A stretch of DNA of 53,512 bases from Haematobacter genomosp. 1 (GCF_002196855.1 NZ_NIPW01000030.1:1-53512); one strand, 5' to 3'; positions 1 to 9,135 are shown, numbered from the stretch's first letter. Numbers and translations are program-made. Notes: generated by a model not told the origin, from the letters alone.

Positions 1-18
1 TTAGCGCAACAACGCCAT

Positions 19-39
19 GCCCGCATGTCGTATGCGGGC
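19..39. terminator. Short hairpin at window edge
   Basis: A perfect 8-bp inverted repeat (GCCCGCAT / ATGCGGGC) with a 5-nt loop is followed on the plus strand by a pyrimidine-rich stretch. It could end transcription of a gene lying left of the window, but that gene is not visible, so the role is a guess. Confidence 0.35.
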
Positions 40-69
40 TCTCGTCTTTACGGTAATTCCTAAGACTGC

Positions 70-110
70 AACGCCCGCACGCGGCGGCGATAGTGCCGCG
101 CGCGGGCGTT
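70..110 (-). terminator. Hairpin terminator after rfbA
   Basis: AACGCCCGC at 70-78 pairs perfectly with GCGGGCGTT at 102-110, and an inner GCGGC/GCCGC pair extends the stem. It begins 4 nt past the rfbA stop, so it is the likely end of the rfbCBDA transcript. There is no strong U-tract. Confidence 0.55.
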
Positions 111-113
111 GGA

Positions 114-989
114 TCAATCCGCCGCGAGGCGTTGGAGATAAGCACCGTAGGTGTTCTTGGAGAAGCGTTTGGCCTGCGCGAGCAACTGGTCGCGTGTGAT
201 CCAGCCAGCGGCGTAGGCGATCTCCTCGGGACAGCCGCTTTGCAGGCCCTGCCGCTCTTCCAGCGTCCTGACGTAGTTTCCCGCGTCCAGAAGGCTTGCA
301 TGCGTGCCGGTGTCGAGCCAGGCGAAGCCGCGCCCCATGAGTTCGACCGACAGCAGGTCGTCGGCAAGGTAGCTTTCCAGCAGCGTCGTGATTTCAAGCT
401 CCCCCCGCTCCGAGGGCTTGACGTCCCGCGCCCGCGCGGAGGCGGTGCCGTCAAGGAAGTAGAGCCCGGTGACCGCGTAGGAGGACGGCGGTACCTTCGG
501 CTTTTCGATGATCTGGGTCACGCGCCCGCCTTCGCCGAAGCCGACAACGCCATACCGCTCGGGATCGGCAACGCGGTAGCCGAAGACGGTGCCGCCCTTT
601 TCCTTCTCATCGGCAGACCTGAGCAACTCCTGCAGACCTGCGCCGTGAAAGATGTTGTCGCCAAGCACCATCGCCGAGGGAGCTCCGGCCAGGAACTCCT
701 CCGCCAGCAGATAGGCCTGCGCCAGCCCGTCCGGGGAGGGCTGGACGATCCACTCCAGGCTCACGCCCCATTGCGAGCCGTCCCCCAGAAGCCGCTGAAA
801 CTGCGCCTGATCGTCCGGCGTGGTGATGATCGCGATCTCGCGGATCCCGGCCAGCATCAGGCAGGTGAGCGGATAGTAGATCATCGGCTTGTCATAGACC
901 GGCATGAGCTGCTTCGACACCCCGATGGTGATCGGGTAGAGCCGGGTGCCGGAACCGCCCGCCAGAACGATACCCTTGCGTGCCGTCAT
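114..989 (-). CDS. rfbA: Glucose-1-phosphate thymidylyltransferase RfbA/RmlA
   Basis: First enzyme of dTDP-L-rhamnose synthesis: joins dTTP and glucose-1-phosphate to give dTDP-glucose in the cytoplasm. The 291-aa product is full length for the family. The N-terminal nucleotide-binding signature GGSGTRLYP is at about residues 11-19, and LGDNIFHG and the GLYFLD region typical of RmlA follow. It is the last gene of rfbC-B-D-A. Its ATG lies 1 nt beyond the rfbD stop, with a GGAG about 7 nt upstream, so it is probably translated from the shared transcript. Having all four rhamnose genes together points to rhamnose in a surface polysaccharide, consistent with the yjb-like export cluster just upstream. 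Identification is firm; the polymer receiving the sugar is not visible. Confidence 0.96.
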   Translation of the reverse strand: MTARKGIVLAGGSGTRLYPITIGVSKQLMPVYDKPMIYYPLTCLMLAGIREIAIITTPDDQAQFQRLLGDGSQWGVSLEWIVQPSPDGLAQAYLLAEEFLAGAPSAMVLGDNIFHGAGLQELLRSADEKEKGGTVFGYRVADPERYGVVGFGEGGRVTQIIEKPKVPPSSYAVTGLYFLDGTASARARDVKPSERGELEITTLLESYLADDLLSVELMGRGFAWLDTGTHASLLDAGNYVRTLEERQGLQSGCPEEIAYAAGWITRDQLLAQAKRFSKNTYGAYLQRLAAD

Positions 990-990
990 C

Positions 991-1848
991 TCAGGTCTCC
1001 AGTTGCTTGAGAACAGCCGCCAGCCCCTGCCGCCAGTCCGGCCGCGGGATGCCGAAACCGGCCGTGAGGGAGGAACAGTCGAGCCGCGAATTGGCCGGCC
1101 GTCGCGCCGGCGTCGGATAGGCGGAGGTAGGGATGTCCGCCACGTCCACCTTCAGGCCGGCCTGAAGGAAGATTTCGCGCGCGAAGTCGGCCCAGCTCAC
1201 ATCCGGCGCGCCGGAGAAGTGATAGGTGCCGGTTTTCCCCGGATCGGCGATCAGTCCGCGGGCCATGACGATCAGCGCATCGGCAATGTCGGCAGCAGGT
1301 GTCGGCCCGCCGACTTGGTCCGCCACGACGGTCAGTCGCTCCCGCTCGCGCCCGAGGCGCAGCATGGTCTTGACGAAATTCGCCCCATGCGCCGAGAAAA
1401 CCCATGAGGTCCGCAGGATCGCAGAGGTGCCGCCCGCGTCGCGGACACCCTCCTCCCCCTCCAGTTTCGTGCGTCCATAGACGCCAAGCGGTCCTGTCGG
1501 GTCGTCGGGTTTCCAGGCCGCCGTGCCGTCGCCCGCAAAGACATAATCGGTCGAGACATGCAGAAACGGCAGCCCGCGCCCGGCTGCGGCACGGGCCATG
1601 GCGGCAGGAGCGGCGGCATTGACGAGGCGCGCCGTCTCCTCCTCCGCCTCGGCCTTGTCCACCGCGGTATAGGCGGCGGCGTTGATGACGGCATCGGCTT
1701 CCGCCTCCCGGATCGCGCGGGCCGCGCTCTCCGGGTCGGTCAGGTCAACCTTGTCGCGGGGCAGGGTGGTGATTTCCAGAGCGGCGCCCGCGCGGTCCTG
1801 CAACTCCGTGGCGAGCTGCCCGGTCCTGCCGATAACCAGAAGCCTCAC
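991..1848 (-). CDS. rfbD: dTDP-4-dehydrorhamnose reductase RfbD/RmlD
   Basis: Last step of dTDP-L-rhamnose synthesis: NAD(P)H reduction of the 4-keto group. The extended short-chain dehydrogenase fold shows an N-terminal Rossmann motif (GRTGQLA), STDYVF, and the catalytic YGRTK of the Tyr-x-x-x-Lys pair. I place the start at the GTG at 1848 (285 aa). It overlaps the rfbB TGA in a GTGA junction and begins the protein right at the Rossmann strand. A longer in-frame reading to 1926 would add 26 residues unlike the family and run back into rfbB. It sits between rfbB and rfbA in a tightly packed operon. Confidence 0.94.
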   Translation of the reverse strand: MRLLVIGRTGQLATELQDRAGAALEITTLPRDKVDLTDPESAARAIREAEADAVINAAAYTAVDKAEAEEETARLVNAAAPAAMARAAAGRGLPFLHVSTDYVFAGDGTAAWKPDDPTGPLGVYGRTKLEGEEGVRDAGGTSAILRTSWVFSAHGANFVKTMLRLGRERERLTVVADQVGGPTPAADIADALIVMARGLIADPGKTGTYHFSGAPDVSWADFAREIFLQAGLKVDVADIPTSAYPTPARRPANSRLDCSSLTAGFGIPRPDWRQGLAAVLKQLET

Positions 1849-2885
1849 GCCTTGGTCCCCAACCGCTGACCAACGCCCGCGCGATCCTGCAGGGCCTGCC
1901 ACCATGGCTTGTTGTCGAGATACCACTGCACCGTCTTCTCCAGCCCCTGCTCCAGCGTGACGGAAGGGCGCCAGCCCAGTTCCTCGCGGATACGCGAGGG
2001 GTCGATGGCGTAGCGCAGGTCATGGCCCGGACGGTCGCTCACAAAGGTGATGAGCTGCTCATGCGGAGCGCCTTCGGGATGCTTCTCGTCGAGAATGCGG
2101 CAGATCATGCGCACGAGGTCGATGTTCTTCGCCTCATTCTCTCCGCCGATGTTGTAGCTGCGTCCGATCTCGCCCTTCTCCACCACCAGAAGCAGTGCAT
2201 CGGCGTGGTCCTCCACGTAGAGCCAGTCGCGGACATTCTCCCCCTTGCCATAGACAGGGATCGGCTCTCCTGCCAGGGCCTTCAGGATGACGACCGGGAT
2301 CAACTTTTCCGGGAAGTGGAAAGGACCGTAGTTGTTGGAGCAGTTCGTCATCACCACGGGCAGGCCGTAGGTCTCGTGCCAGGCCCGGACCAGATGGTCG
2401 GACCCCGCCTTGGACGCCGAATAGGGACTGTTCGGGGCATAGGGCGTGTCTTCGGTGAACTTGCCGGTCTCCCCCAGAGTGCCGAAGACCTCATCGGTGG
2501 AGATGTGGTGGAAGCGGAAGCTCTCGGGGCGCCCCTTGTTCGTCCAGTGGGCCCGCGCGGCTTCCAGCATGTTGAACGTGCCGGTGACGTTGGTTTCGAT
2601 AAAGTCCTTGGGCCCGTCAATGGAACGGTCCACATGGCTTTCGGCGGCAAGGTGCATCACTGCATCCGGGTCATGGGCGGCGAAGATGCGGTCGAGCGCC
2701 TCCCGGTCGCGGATGTCAGCCTGCTCGAAAGTATAGAGGTTCGAACCCGACACGCCCGCCACGTTGTCAAGGCAGGCGGCATAGGTCAGCGCGTCGAGAT
2801 TAACGACCTCATGGCCCTGTGCCACGGCCCGGCGCACCACGGCCGATCCGATGAAGCCGGCTCCGCCGGTCACCAAAATCTTCAT
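1845..2885 (-). CDS. rfbB: dTDP-glucose 4,6-dehydratase RfbB/RmlB
   Basis: Converts dTDP-glucose to dTDP-4-keto-6-deoxyglucose using tightly bound NAD+. The protein begins at the Rossmann signature TGGAGFIG and contains STDEVFG, with the Asp-Glu pair used in dehydration, and the YSASK catalytic Tyr/Lys. About 346 aa, the family's usual length. Two starts compete: a GTG at 2894 overlapping the rfbC stop, and an ATG at 2885. I prefer the ATG because it has a GGAG 8 nt upstream and matches the canonical MKILVTGG start. Overlaps rfbD by 4 nt, implying translational coupling. Confidence 0.95.
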   Translation of the reverse strand: MKILVTGGAGFIGSAVVRRAVAQGHEVVNLDALTYAACLDNVAGVSGSNLYTFEQADIRDREALDRIFAAHDPDAVMHLAAESHVDRSIDGPKDFIETNVTGTFNMLEAARAHWTNKGRPESFRFHHISTDEVFGTLGETGKFTEDTPYAPNSPYSASKAGSDHLVRAWHETYGLPVVMTNCSNNYGPFHFPEKLIPVVILKALAGEPIPVYGKGENVRDWLYVEDHADALLLVVEKGEIGRSYNIGGENEAKNIDLVRMICRILDEKHPEGAPHEQLITFVSDRPGHDLRYAIDPSRIREELGWRPSVTLEQGLEKTVQWYLDNKPWWQALQDRAGVGQRLGTKA

Positions 2886-2890
2886 CGATC

Positions 2891-3454
2891 TCACTCCGTA
2901 TAGGGGAACGGGCTGTCGAAATCGGCAAAGGCGGGCGCCGCCGCATCCTTGGCCGAAAGCACGGCGTCATCCTGGGAGATTCCCCAGTCGATGCCGATGT
3001 CGGAATCGTTGAACCGGACGCCGCCGTCGCATTCAGGCGCGTAGTAGTCCGAGCATTTGTAGAACACGAGCGTATCCGGCTCCCGCGTGACGAAACCATG
3101 CAGGAAGCCTGCCGGGATCAGGAGCTGACGACCATCCTCGGCCGAAAGCTCCACGCCCACCCATTTCCCGTAATGCGGTGAACCCTTGCGGACATCCACT
3201 GCAACGTCAAGGATCCGGCCCTGAAGCACGCGGACCAGCTTCGCCTGCGCATGGGGCGGACGCTGGAAATGCAGGCCGCGGACGGTCCCGACCTGGCGTG
3301 AGAGGGACTGGTTGTCCTGCACGAAGGGGGTGGAGATCCCCAGATCGGACAGGGCCTTGAGGTTGTATGTCTCGGAAAAATAACCGCGGTCGTCGCCAAA
3401 TCGCTTGGGGGTGATGATTACGACCCCGGGGAGGGCCGTCTCCTCGATCTGCAT
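2891..3454 (-). CDS. rfbC: dTDP-4-dehydrorhamnose 3,5-epimerase RfbC/RmlC
   Basis: Third enzyme of the rhamnose pathway: a cupin-fold epimerase inverting C3 and C5 of dTDP-4-keto-6-deoxyglucose. Family motifs seen are RGYFSETYN near the N-terminus, TVRGLHFQ with the catalytic His, and the GFLHGF stretch. The start at 3454 (187 aa) has a GGAG 6 nt upstream and gives the usual MQIEET-type beginning; the in-frame extension to 3499 lacks support. It is the first gene of the rfb operon and lies just past the terminator that closes the yjb cluster, so it probably has its own promoter within 3455-3587. I did not find a convincing -35/-10 pair there. Confidence 0.94.
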   Translation of the reverse strand: MQIEETALPGVVIITPKRFGDDRGYFSETYNLKALSDLGISTPFVQDNQSLSRQVGTVRGLHFQRPPHAQAKLVRVLQGRILDVAVDVRKGSPHYGKWVGVELSAEDGRQLLIPAGFLHGFVTREPDTLVFYKCSDYYAPECDGGVRFNDSDIGIDWGISQDDAVLSAKDAAAPAFADFDSPFPYTE

Positions 3455-3587
3455 CCCTGCTCCGTTCCTTTTCACGCCTCCCCGCTTCATGCCTAGCAAG
3501 TCGCGGCAGGTCTGTCACCGGCCAAGACGCGCCAGAAGGGGCCAAGCTCATGTCTTGACAGCGGGAACCGTCGTTCCAGATCGCATG

Positions 3588-3619
3588 AAAAAGGGCAAAC
3601 GCCGAAGCGTCTGCCCTTT
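3588..3619 (-). terminator. Rho-independent terminator after yjbE
   Basis: Read on the minus strand, AAAGGGCAGACGC and GCGTTTGCCCTTT pair with one internal A/G mismatch around a TTCG tetraloop, followed by a run of Ts. This is a textbook intrinsic terminator 24 nt past the yjbE-like stop, separating the yjb cluster from rfbCBDA. Confidence 0.85.
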
Positions 3620-3642
3620 CCCGCTTACGTTTGCACGAAAGC

Positions 3643-3888
3643 TCAGTTCGTGGTGGTCGTGGTGCCGCGGCGGCTGTCGCTGCTGTCGTCCGCGATCAGA
3701 GCGACGACGGCAACGGCGGCTGCGATGGCGGCGATGGTGCCGACGCCACCCATGCTGCCGGTCTCACCGACGACGACGACGGGCTCCGGCTCCGGGATCG
3801 GCGCAGCAACGGAGCCGGCGAAGCTTGCGACGGTGCTGGACAGCAGGATCGCTCCGGCCGCAAGTGCGGAAACAGTCGATTTCATCAT
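3643..3888 (-). CDS. YjbE/GfcA-like small exported protein
   Basis: 81-aa protein with a Sec signal peptide (hydrophobic core at about residues 5-22, then ASFAGS), a Pro/Glu/Val spacer (PIPEPEPVVVV), a glycine/alanine-rich hydrophobic stretch and a C-terminal Thr tail ending GTTTTTN. E. coli YjbE and GfcA have the same plan: signal peptide, Gly/Ala-rich centre and a poly-Thr tail. It sits at the promoter-distal end of a yjbH-yjbF-yjbE set. The SD AGAGG lies 6 nt before the ATG at 3888. YjbE-type proteins are linked to extracellular polysaccharide production, but their biochemical role is unknown. The family call rests on composition, size and context, not on strong sequence identity. Confidence 0.65.
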   Translation of the reverse strand: MMKSTVSALAAGAILLSSTVASFAGSVAAPIPEPEPVVVVGETGSMGGVGTIAAIAAAVAVVALIADDSSDSRRGTTTTTN

Positions 3889-3929
3889 TTTCTACCTCTT
3901 GGGTCGGCTAGCGTGTAATTCACGATCAG

Positions 3930-3957
3930 AAGATAGCATGGCCCATGGATTTTCCAA
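3930..3957 (-). promoter_or_regulatory. Candidate sigma70 promoter for yjbE-like gene
   Basis: On the minus strand, TTGGAA (3957-3952) and TATCTT (3935-3930) are separated by 16 nt, about 40 nt upstream of the yjbE-like ATG. It may give this small protein extra expression relative to yjbF and yjbH. Prediction from sequence only. Confidence 0.45.
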
Positions 3958-3963
3958 ACGCAA

Positions 3964-4614
3964 TCAATCCTTGAGCTGACGAAGCTCGACCCACCCCAGA
4001 TAGGGCGAGACCCACTGCCGCGAGCCGCGTATGACGCCGGAATCGTCAATCCAATAAGCGTTTTCGAAGGAAATGTCTTCGCTCGTGCAGCGTTCGATGA
4101 TGTGCCGGGTGGCGAAACTCCGCTCTGCCACGACAAGATTCTCCCGCCCGATGTTGCCAAGATCACACAGGAAGGAGCGGCCGTAGGACTGGTTATCCCC
4201 GTCGATGTAGAACATCCGGCGCTGGTGCTGGCCTGCGCCTGCGGAAATGACGGCGCGGGACGGCACGTCGGCGGACATCAGATCCGCTCCGGCGAGGCCC
4301 CGAGTCGCGACGAGCACGCCCTCCCTGAAGGCAAGCGTGGATCCATCGCCGGACACATAGGTATCCACCCCCGCATTTCGCCCGGCGAGGGCGAGGAGCG
4401 CATTGCCCCCCGTCCGCTCGACATGGGCGGAGATGAGAGGCGTTTTCTGTTGCGCGAGCATTGCCTGCGTGACCTGGGGCATAGGTGTGGGCTGGGGACG
4501 GTCGCCCGCGCCCATGACCACGTCGCGAAGCAGGGTGCGTGAATCCTGAAGATCGCCGCAACCGGCCAGCGTCATGAGCGCAAGCCCGATAGTGGCGACG
4601 AGCGCCTTTCGCAT
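3964..4614 (-). CDS. YjbF/GfcB-like outer-membrane lipoprotein
   Basis: 216-aa lipoprotein: the N-terminus MRKALVATIGLALMTLAGC carries a lipobox (LAGC), so Cys19 would be lipidated. The rest resembles the YjbF/GfcB family of group-4-capsule/exopolysaccharide lipoproteins, including the C-terminal region with EDISFENAYWIDDSGVIRGSRQWVSPYLG. I choose the ATG at 4614 because it overlaps the yjbH stop (TGATG) and starts the signal peptide cleanly; upstream ATGs at 4623 and 4635 lie inside yjbH. In E. coli yjbEFGH, YjbF and YjbH are envelope proteins. A YjbG/GfcC homologue is absent here. Confidence 0.82.
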   Translation of the reverse strand: MRKALVATIGLALMTLAGCGDLQDSRTLLRDVVMGAGDRPQPTPMPQVTQAMLAQQKTPLISAHVERTGGNALLALAGRNAGVDTYVSGDGSTLAFREGVLVATRGLAGADLMSADVPSRAVISAGAGQHQRRMFYIDGDNQSYGRSFLCDLGNIGRENLVVAERSFATRHIIERCTSEDISFENAYWIDDSGVIRGSRQWVSPYLGWVELRQLKD

Positions 4615-6773
4615 CAGCGCCATACCTTGCCCCATTGCTGTTCGAGCCGCTCCTCATGCATGCCGCGCACCGTGTCATAAAGCCGGCCCGTCACGCCGAG
4701 ACGTGCTCCGCCATCGCGGTTGATCGGGCGGATGGCGGTGGAATAGGCCTGCTGCGTCGGCTGGCCGAGCATCCAAGAGATCGGAATGGTGAGGGTGATG
4801 CCCTTGTCGAACGATCCCTCGCCGAAATCCTCCGACGAGACGTTGGTGAAGGTGGCAAAGGCGCCCACACGCCAGCCGTTCGCGAATTCACGCTCCAGCG
4901 TCAACGTGGTGCCCCAGTCGCCCGCCAGATAGCGGCCCACGTCGATTTCCGCGCGGTAGCCGCTGCCGATATCGTAATAGGCCGAGACATGGCCGGTCAC
5001 GACATCATAGTCCTGAAAGCCGAAGTAACCGTCGAAGTCGCGCTGCTTGACCCAGTTCAGCTCCGCGCCGAAGGCCAGGCGGCTCCCGACGGGCGCCCAG
5101 AGTGCCTCTGTCGAAATGCCGCCGAACATCTGCTCCAGATAGCCGAAGGTGACACGAGTGTAGATCTCCTCCGCCGGATGGCGATACCAGGCCACCTGCA
5201 ACCGCTCGATACGGGGATCGCCGTATTTGTCATATTCCGCCTGATCGGAGCGGACATGCGGCAGGCGCGAGTTCGACACGCGCTCCACGCTGTCCAGGTT
5301 GCCGATGATCCGCTTGGAGACAGCGCCTGAAAACGTCAGGCCGGGCAGGAGATCATACTCCGCCGCCAGCAAGGCGTTCAGGTCGGCCCGCACCGGCTGA
5401 TCGGGGTCGAACCAGCTGAACACCGCATTCGGGCCAAGCGACCAGCGGAATTTCGGATACAGCCCCTCGCCCCAGACGGTGCCTTCCGCCACGGCATCGG
5501 TCGTCTCGCCGATTGCGGTCCGCGCGAGAAGGCGATTCGATCCGTCGGGCGCGTTCTCCAGCGCCTCGATATCGCTCCGCTTGAAGGTGACGCGCGCGGC
5601 GGGGATGCCGCGATTGACCGGCTCGATCTCGAACGTCTCGATGGAGGCCGGAAGGGTGCGGGTCATCGCGCGGGCGGCGCGACCGATGGCCTGCGGTTCC
5701 TGATCGAACTTGTTGTTCCGCAGCCGGAGCCGCGCCGTCTCCGCGGTGACGGAGAGCGCCTCGACATGCATGCCGTCCGCGGCCAGAACCGTCTCCAGCC
5801 GGTCTCTCAGCGTCACTGCGGCTTCCGGGTTCTGCGCCCATTCACGGCTCCACGCCTCCGGGCGGGAGACTGGATCGGGGCGCGCCACCACCGGCAGCGG
5901 AGCGGGTTCGGTCGTATTGCGGTTCGGCGGGTTCTTCGGATTGAGCGCGAGCTGAAATGTCAGGCCGAACTCGCTGCCATACATGTAGTAGGCGCCCAGC
6001 CGGATATTCTCGCTTGCCTGATATTCGGCGCCGAAGTTCCAGTCGGACTTGCGGTCGAAGACATCGCTCTGCTCCGATTCCAGCACATAGGCGTCGGAGG
6101 AATACTCGACCTTGAAGCCCAACCTGTCGTTGGCCTGCCACTCCACGCCCGCGAAGGGCGACATCGGCCCCCGGAACCAGCGATCCGGTTCGAACTTGCC
6201 GCCCGTGCCGCTGAATCCGCCGGGCCGGTCGCCAAAGGGCGAGCCCAGGTCATGCCCGGTGCCCAGCCGCCCCCAGCCCAGACCACCCGTGACCTTGAGG
6301 CCGGGAATGACGGTCTTGGTCAGCGCGACATATTCCCCCGAGAACACCCCCGTTCCCGCGAGATCCTGAAACCCGATGGTCAGCGAGGGCCAGTAGCCCT
6401 GCTCCCTCAGGGGGGTTAGCCGCAGGTCGAAGCTCCGGTCGTAAAAGGTGTCGTAGCCCGCGTAGTTGAAATCCCGCGTCTCGCTGTAGCGGAAGGACGC
6501 GCCCAGCCACGGCAGAAACTGAAAGCTCAGCGTGCCACGCGTGATGCCGGAGAAATGCCCGATGCCGAGCGTGAATTCCCCATCCGGCATGGCCTCGCCC
6601 GTGGGCATGTCGATCAGGCCGGCAACGCCGTTCATGTTCATCGTGGGGGAAGGTGTGAGCGCGGGCGAGGGCAAGAGGGTCTCGGCGGAAAGCGGCGCGG
6701 CCACGGCGCAAAGCGCGAGGACAGAGGCCACGGCGCGCCCGGGGCGCCTGTCTCGTCTGAAGGGTGGTGTCAT
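4614..6773 (-). CDS. YjbH/GfcD-family outer-membrane protein
   Basis: 719-aa protein with a signal peptide (Ala/Leu-rich core at about residues 14-27, cleavage near PLSA). It then shows the YjbH hallmark segment with MNMNGVAGLIDMPTGEAMPDG at about residues 45-65. Many alternating hydrophobic/aromatic strands follow, as expected of a large outer-membrane beta-barrel (two barrels have been proposed for this family). The length matches E. coli YjbH (about 700 aa). It probably serves polysaccharide export or assembly at the outer membrane with the YjbF-like lipoprotein. First gene of the set. The 139 bp upstream to pip should contain the promoter, though I see no clear one. Confidence 0.88.
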   Translation of the reverse strand: MTPPFRRDRRPGRAVASVLALCAVAAPLSAETLLPSPALTPSPTMNMNGVAGLIDMPTGEAMPDGEFTLGIGHFSGITRGTLSFQFLPWLGASFRYSETRDFNYAGYDTFYDRSFDLRLTPLREQGYWPSLTIGFQDLAGTGVFSGEYVALTKTVIPGLKVTGGLGWGRLGTGHDLGSPFGDRPGGFSGTGGKFEPDRWFRGPMSPFAGVEWQANDRLGFKVEYSSDAYVLESEQSDVFDRKSDWNFGAEYQASENIRLGAYYMYGSEFGLTFQLALNPKNPPNRNTTEPAPLPVVARPDPVSRPEAWSREWAQNPEAAVTLRDRLETVLAADGMHVEALSVTAETARLRLRNNKFDQEPQAIGRAARAMTRTLPASIETFEIEPVNRGIPAARVTFKRSDIEALENAPDGSNRLLARTAIGETTDAVAEGTVWGEGLYPKFRWSLGPNAVFSWFDPDQPVRADLNALLAAEYDLLPGLTFSGAVSKRIIGNLDSVERVSNSRLPHVRSDQAEYDKYGDPRIERLQVAWYRHPAEEIYTRVTFGYLEQMFGGISTEALWAPVGSRLAFGAELNWVKQRDFDGYFGFQDYDVVTGHVSAYYDIGSGYRAEIDVGRYLAGDWGTTLTLEREFANGWRVGAFATFTNVSSEDFGEGSFDKGITLTIPISWMLGQPTQQAYSTAIRPINRDGGARLGVTGRLYDTVRGMHEERLEQQWGKVWR

Positions 6774-6912
6774 CTGTCCCCGGCCTGTTGTCGCGGTGTG
6801 TCCGCCTGCTCTTTGATTGCAGCAAGGCTAGCCGCAGTCACCGCCAGTCACAATAGCGGGACCGACGAAACCCGGCGCAGGTGGCAACTCGGTGCCGTTC
6901 CGGCGCAGCGGA

Positions 6913-7881
6913 TCAGAGACGGAAGTCGTCGGTCGCGCTGATCAGTTCCGCGGCGATGCCTGGTTCGGAGAGCGCATGGCCCGCCAGGGGGATCATCCGC
7001 AGGTCCGCGCGCGGCAGCCGCTCCGCCAGCCGCCAGGCGGAGACAGGCGGACAGACCATGTCGTACCGCCCCTGCACGATCCGGGTGGGGATATGGGCAA
7101 TGCCTGCCGCCCGGGCAACGATCTGATCGTCCTGTTCCAGAAAGCCGCGATGGGTGAAGTAGTGGTTCTCGAGCCGCGAGAAGGCGCGGACATAGTCCGC
7201 CGGCCCGTCGCCCATCACCGCAGGGTGGTCGATGCTTGCCAGAGCATTCTCCCACCCTGCCCAGAGCCGGCCATAGGCCACTTCCTCCTGCAGGTTTCCA
7301 CTGAACAGGCGCCGGTGGTAGGCCGCGATAAGGTCGCCCCGCTCGCTCTCCGGGACGGCATTGGCGAAACGCTGCCACAGATCGGGGAAGAACCGGCCCG
7401 CCCCGCCGCCATAGAACCAGGCCAGTTCCGCCTGCGTCATCAGAAACACGCCGCGCAGCACCAGCGCGCTCACCCTCTCGGGATGGGCCTGCGCATAAAG
7501 CAGAGCGAGTGTCGCGCCCCAGCTTCCGCCGAAGGCCATCCAGGCGTCGATATCCAGCGCTTTGCGGATGCGCTCGATATCGCCGATCAGATGCTGCGTC
7601 GTATTCGCCTCCACGCTGGCGTAGGGGCGGGAGCGCCCGCAGCCCCGCTGATCGAACAGCACGATGCGATAGACCTGCGGGTCGAAGAACCGGCGCATCA
7701 TCGGGCTGCACCCGCCGCCGGGACCGCCGTGGAGCACGATCACGGGCTGACCCTCAGGGTTCCCGCATTGCTCCATGTAAACGACATGGCCGTCGCCCAT
7801 TTCGATCATGCGCTGGTCGAACGGGTCGGTCGGAGGGTAAAGCGTCGCCGGGGGGCGTTTCGGGGATGCGGTCCTGTCCAT
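6913..7881 (-). CDS. pip: Proline iminopeptidase
   Basis: Cytoplasmic alpha/beta-hydrolase (peptidase family S33) that removes N-terminal proline from peptides. Visible: the oxyanion-hole HGGPGGG at residues 51-57, FDQRGCGRS at about 76-84, and the nucleophile elbow GGSWGAT with Ser120. 322 aa is normal length. The start is odd: no Shine-Dalgarno precedes the ATG, and a -10-like TATAGT ends only 6 nt before it, as in a leaderless mRNA. It is divergent from ubiG across 61 bp. The true substrate could be another small peptide or amide, since S33 annotation often overstates specificity. Confidence 0.92.
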   Translation of the reverse strand: MDRTASPKRPPATLYPPTDPFDQRMIEMGDGHVVYMEQCGNPEGQPVIVLHGGPGGGCSPMMRRFFDPQVYRIVLFDQRGCGRSRPYASVEANTTQHLIGDIERIRKALDIDAWMAFGGSWGATLALLYAQAHPERVSALVLRGVFLMTQAELAWFYGGGAGRFFPDLWQRFANAVPESERGDLIAAYHRRLFSGNLQEEVAYGRLWAGWENALASIDHPAVMGDGPADYVRAFSRLENHYFTHRGFLEQDDQIVARAAGIAHIPTRIVQGRYDMVCPPVSAWRLAERLPRADLRMIPLAGHALSEPGIAAELISATDDFRL

Positions 7882-7942
7882 GAGGGTACTATATAACCGT
7901 CAGGCGGGCGCTGCCTATTCCGATTGCGCGAAAGGACAGGGG

Positions 7943-8686
7943 ATGACGACGGAGACCACAGTCGATGCCACCGAAGTCGCCAAATTCGAAGCCATGGCGG
8001 CGGAATGGTGGGATCCTGATGGTAAGTTCAAACCGCTTCACGGAATGAACCCCTGCCGACTCGACTATATCTGTGCCCAGATCGCCGCGGAATTCGGACG
8101 CGACAGGAACGAGCCGCGCCCTTTCGCGGGGCTGAGGCTTCTGGATATCGGCTGCGGCGGCGGACTTCTGTCCGAGCCGATGGCGCGGCTCGGCGCCGAT
8201 GTGGTGGGCGCGGATGCGGCAGCGGGCAACATTCCGGTCGCGCGGGTGCATGCTGCGCAGCAGGGACTCCCCATCGACTACCGTCATACCACGGCAGAGG
8301 CGCTCGCTGCCGCAGGGGAGCGGTTCGACGTCGTCCTCAACATGGAGGTGATCGAACATGTCGCCGATCCCCTCGCCTATCTGACCGCCTGCCATGATCT
8401 TCTGAAACCGGGCGGGCTGATGATCTGCTCCACGCTGAACCGCACCGCCAAGAGCTTCGCCCTTGCCATCGTCGGCGCGGAATGGGTTCTTCGGTGGTTG
8501 CCGAAGGGGACGCATGACTGGCGGAAGTTCATCACGCCCGAAGAACTCGGCACCCTGATCGCGGCCGCGGGAATGACCCAGGTGGATCGCAAGGGCATGG
8601 TCTTCGATCCGCTGCGCCAGAGATGGTCGCTCTCTCCGAGGGATCTCTCCGTAAACTACGTCACGGCGAGCACGAGACCGCTCTGA
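7943..8686 (+). CDS. ubiG: Ubiquinone biosynthesis O-methyltransferase UbiG
   Basis: SAM-dependent methyltransferase performing both O-methylations in ubiquinone synthesis. The class I SAM-binding motif [14 protein letters not shown] is at about residues 63-76, followed by the UbiG signatures NMEVIEHV and STLNRTAKS. The N-terminal segment [17 protein letters not shown] is typical of UbiG. The ATG at 7943 (247 aa) has AAAGGA/GGGG upstream; the in-frame ATG at 7880 would add residues unlike the family. A COQ9-type protein of the same pathway lies about 29 kb away at 37.1 kb. Confidence 0.95.
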   Translation: MTTETTVDATEVAKFEAMAAEWWDPDGKFKPLHGMNPCRLDYICAQIAAEFGRDRNEPRPFAGLRLLDIGCGGGLLSEPMARLGADVVGADAAAGNIPVARVHAAQQGLPIDYRHTTAEALAAAGERFDVVLNMEVIEHVADPLAYLTACHDLLKPGGLMICSTLNRTAKSFALAIVGAEWVLRWLPKGTHDWRKFITPEELGTLIAAAGMTQVDRKGMVFDPLRQRWSLSPRDLSVNYVTASTRPL

Positions 8687-8769
8687 AAGCGCCCATACGC
8701 AAGGTCAGGCTGCTGTCGCTGCCATTGCAGACGATCGCACAAGGCCACGGAGCCGAGCCGCATAGGGTC

Positions 8770-8811
8770 GGAACAAAGGACTCGGAACAAAGGACAAGGA
8801 ACCGGACATGC
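8770..8811. repeat. 14-bp tandem repeat in ubiG downstream region
   Basis: GGAACAAAGGACTC and GGAACAAAGGACAA are adjacent, followed by a diverged third unit (GGAACCGGACATGC), giving GGAAC every 14 bp. The surrounding 305 bp (8687-8991) lies between the convergent ubiG and a small minus-strand gene. I find no other gene or clear terminator in it. Confidence 0.6.
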
Positions 8812-8991
8812 GCGGATAGGGCCGATGCTTCCGGGCCGATTGACCGCGGTCACGGCTGCAGCGGCGCTCAGCTGCAAGACGCGTCAACTCCGCCAGTTGG
8901 ATAGGAAACGGTTCAGCCCGCGAGGCGCATTATTCTTGATCTTCGCGCCCCGGAGTCCCCCGACCGGAACCCTGCCTTCTGTCCCCGACCG

Positions 8992-9135
8992 TCAGGCCGC
9001 GCGTTTGCCGGTTTCCACGGGCCTTCCGGTGAAGGTCTTGTCGCCCACCCGAACGACGACCTTGCCGTTTTCGAGCATCTTTATGAACATTCCCTGCACG
9101 GAAATGCAGCTTCCGATGGTGATGGTGCGCAGCAT
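8992..9135 (-). CDS. 47-aa conserved-looking small protein, unknown
   Basis: An ATG at 9135 preceded by a strong GGGAGGAG Shine-Dalgarno opens a 47-codon frame beginning MLRTITIGSCISVQGMF and ending PVETGKRAA. Hydrophobic and charged residues alternate as in a small beta-rich fold (ITIGSCISVQG, KVVVRVGDKTF). I do not recognise a named family. The good ribosome-binding site, sensible composition and isolated position between non-coding stretches favour a real gene. The 154 bp upstream (9136-9289) is relatively AT-rich and should hold its promoter. It contains CCGTT/AACGG arms that could form a weak hairpin. A chance reading frame cannot be excluded. Confidence 0.6.
   Translation of the reverse strand: MLRTITIGSCISVQGMFIKMLENGKVVVRVGDKTFTGRPVETGKRAA

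Noticed and set aside
8770-8805. LexA (GAAC-N7-GAAC) operator
   Set aside because: The GAAC spacing is 10 nt, not 7, and comes from a 14-bp tandem repeat.
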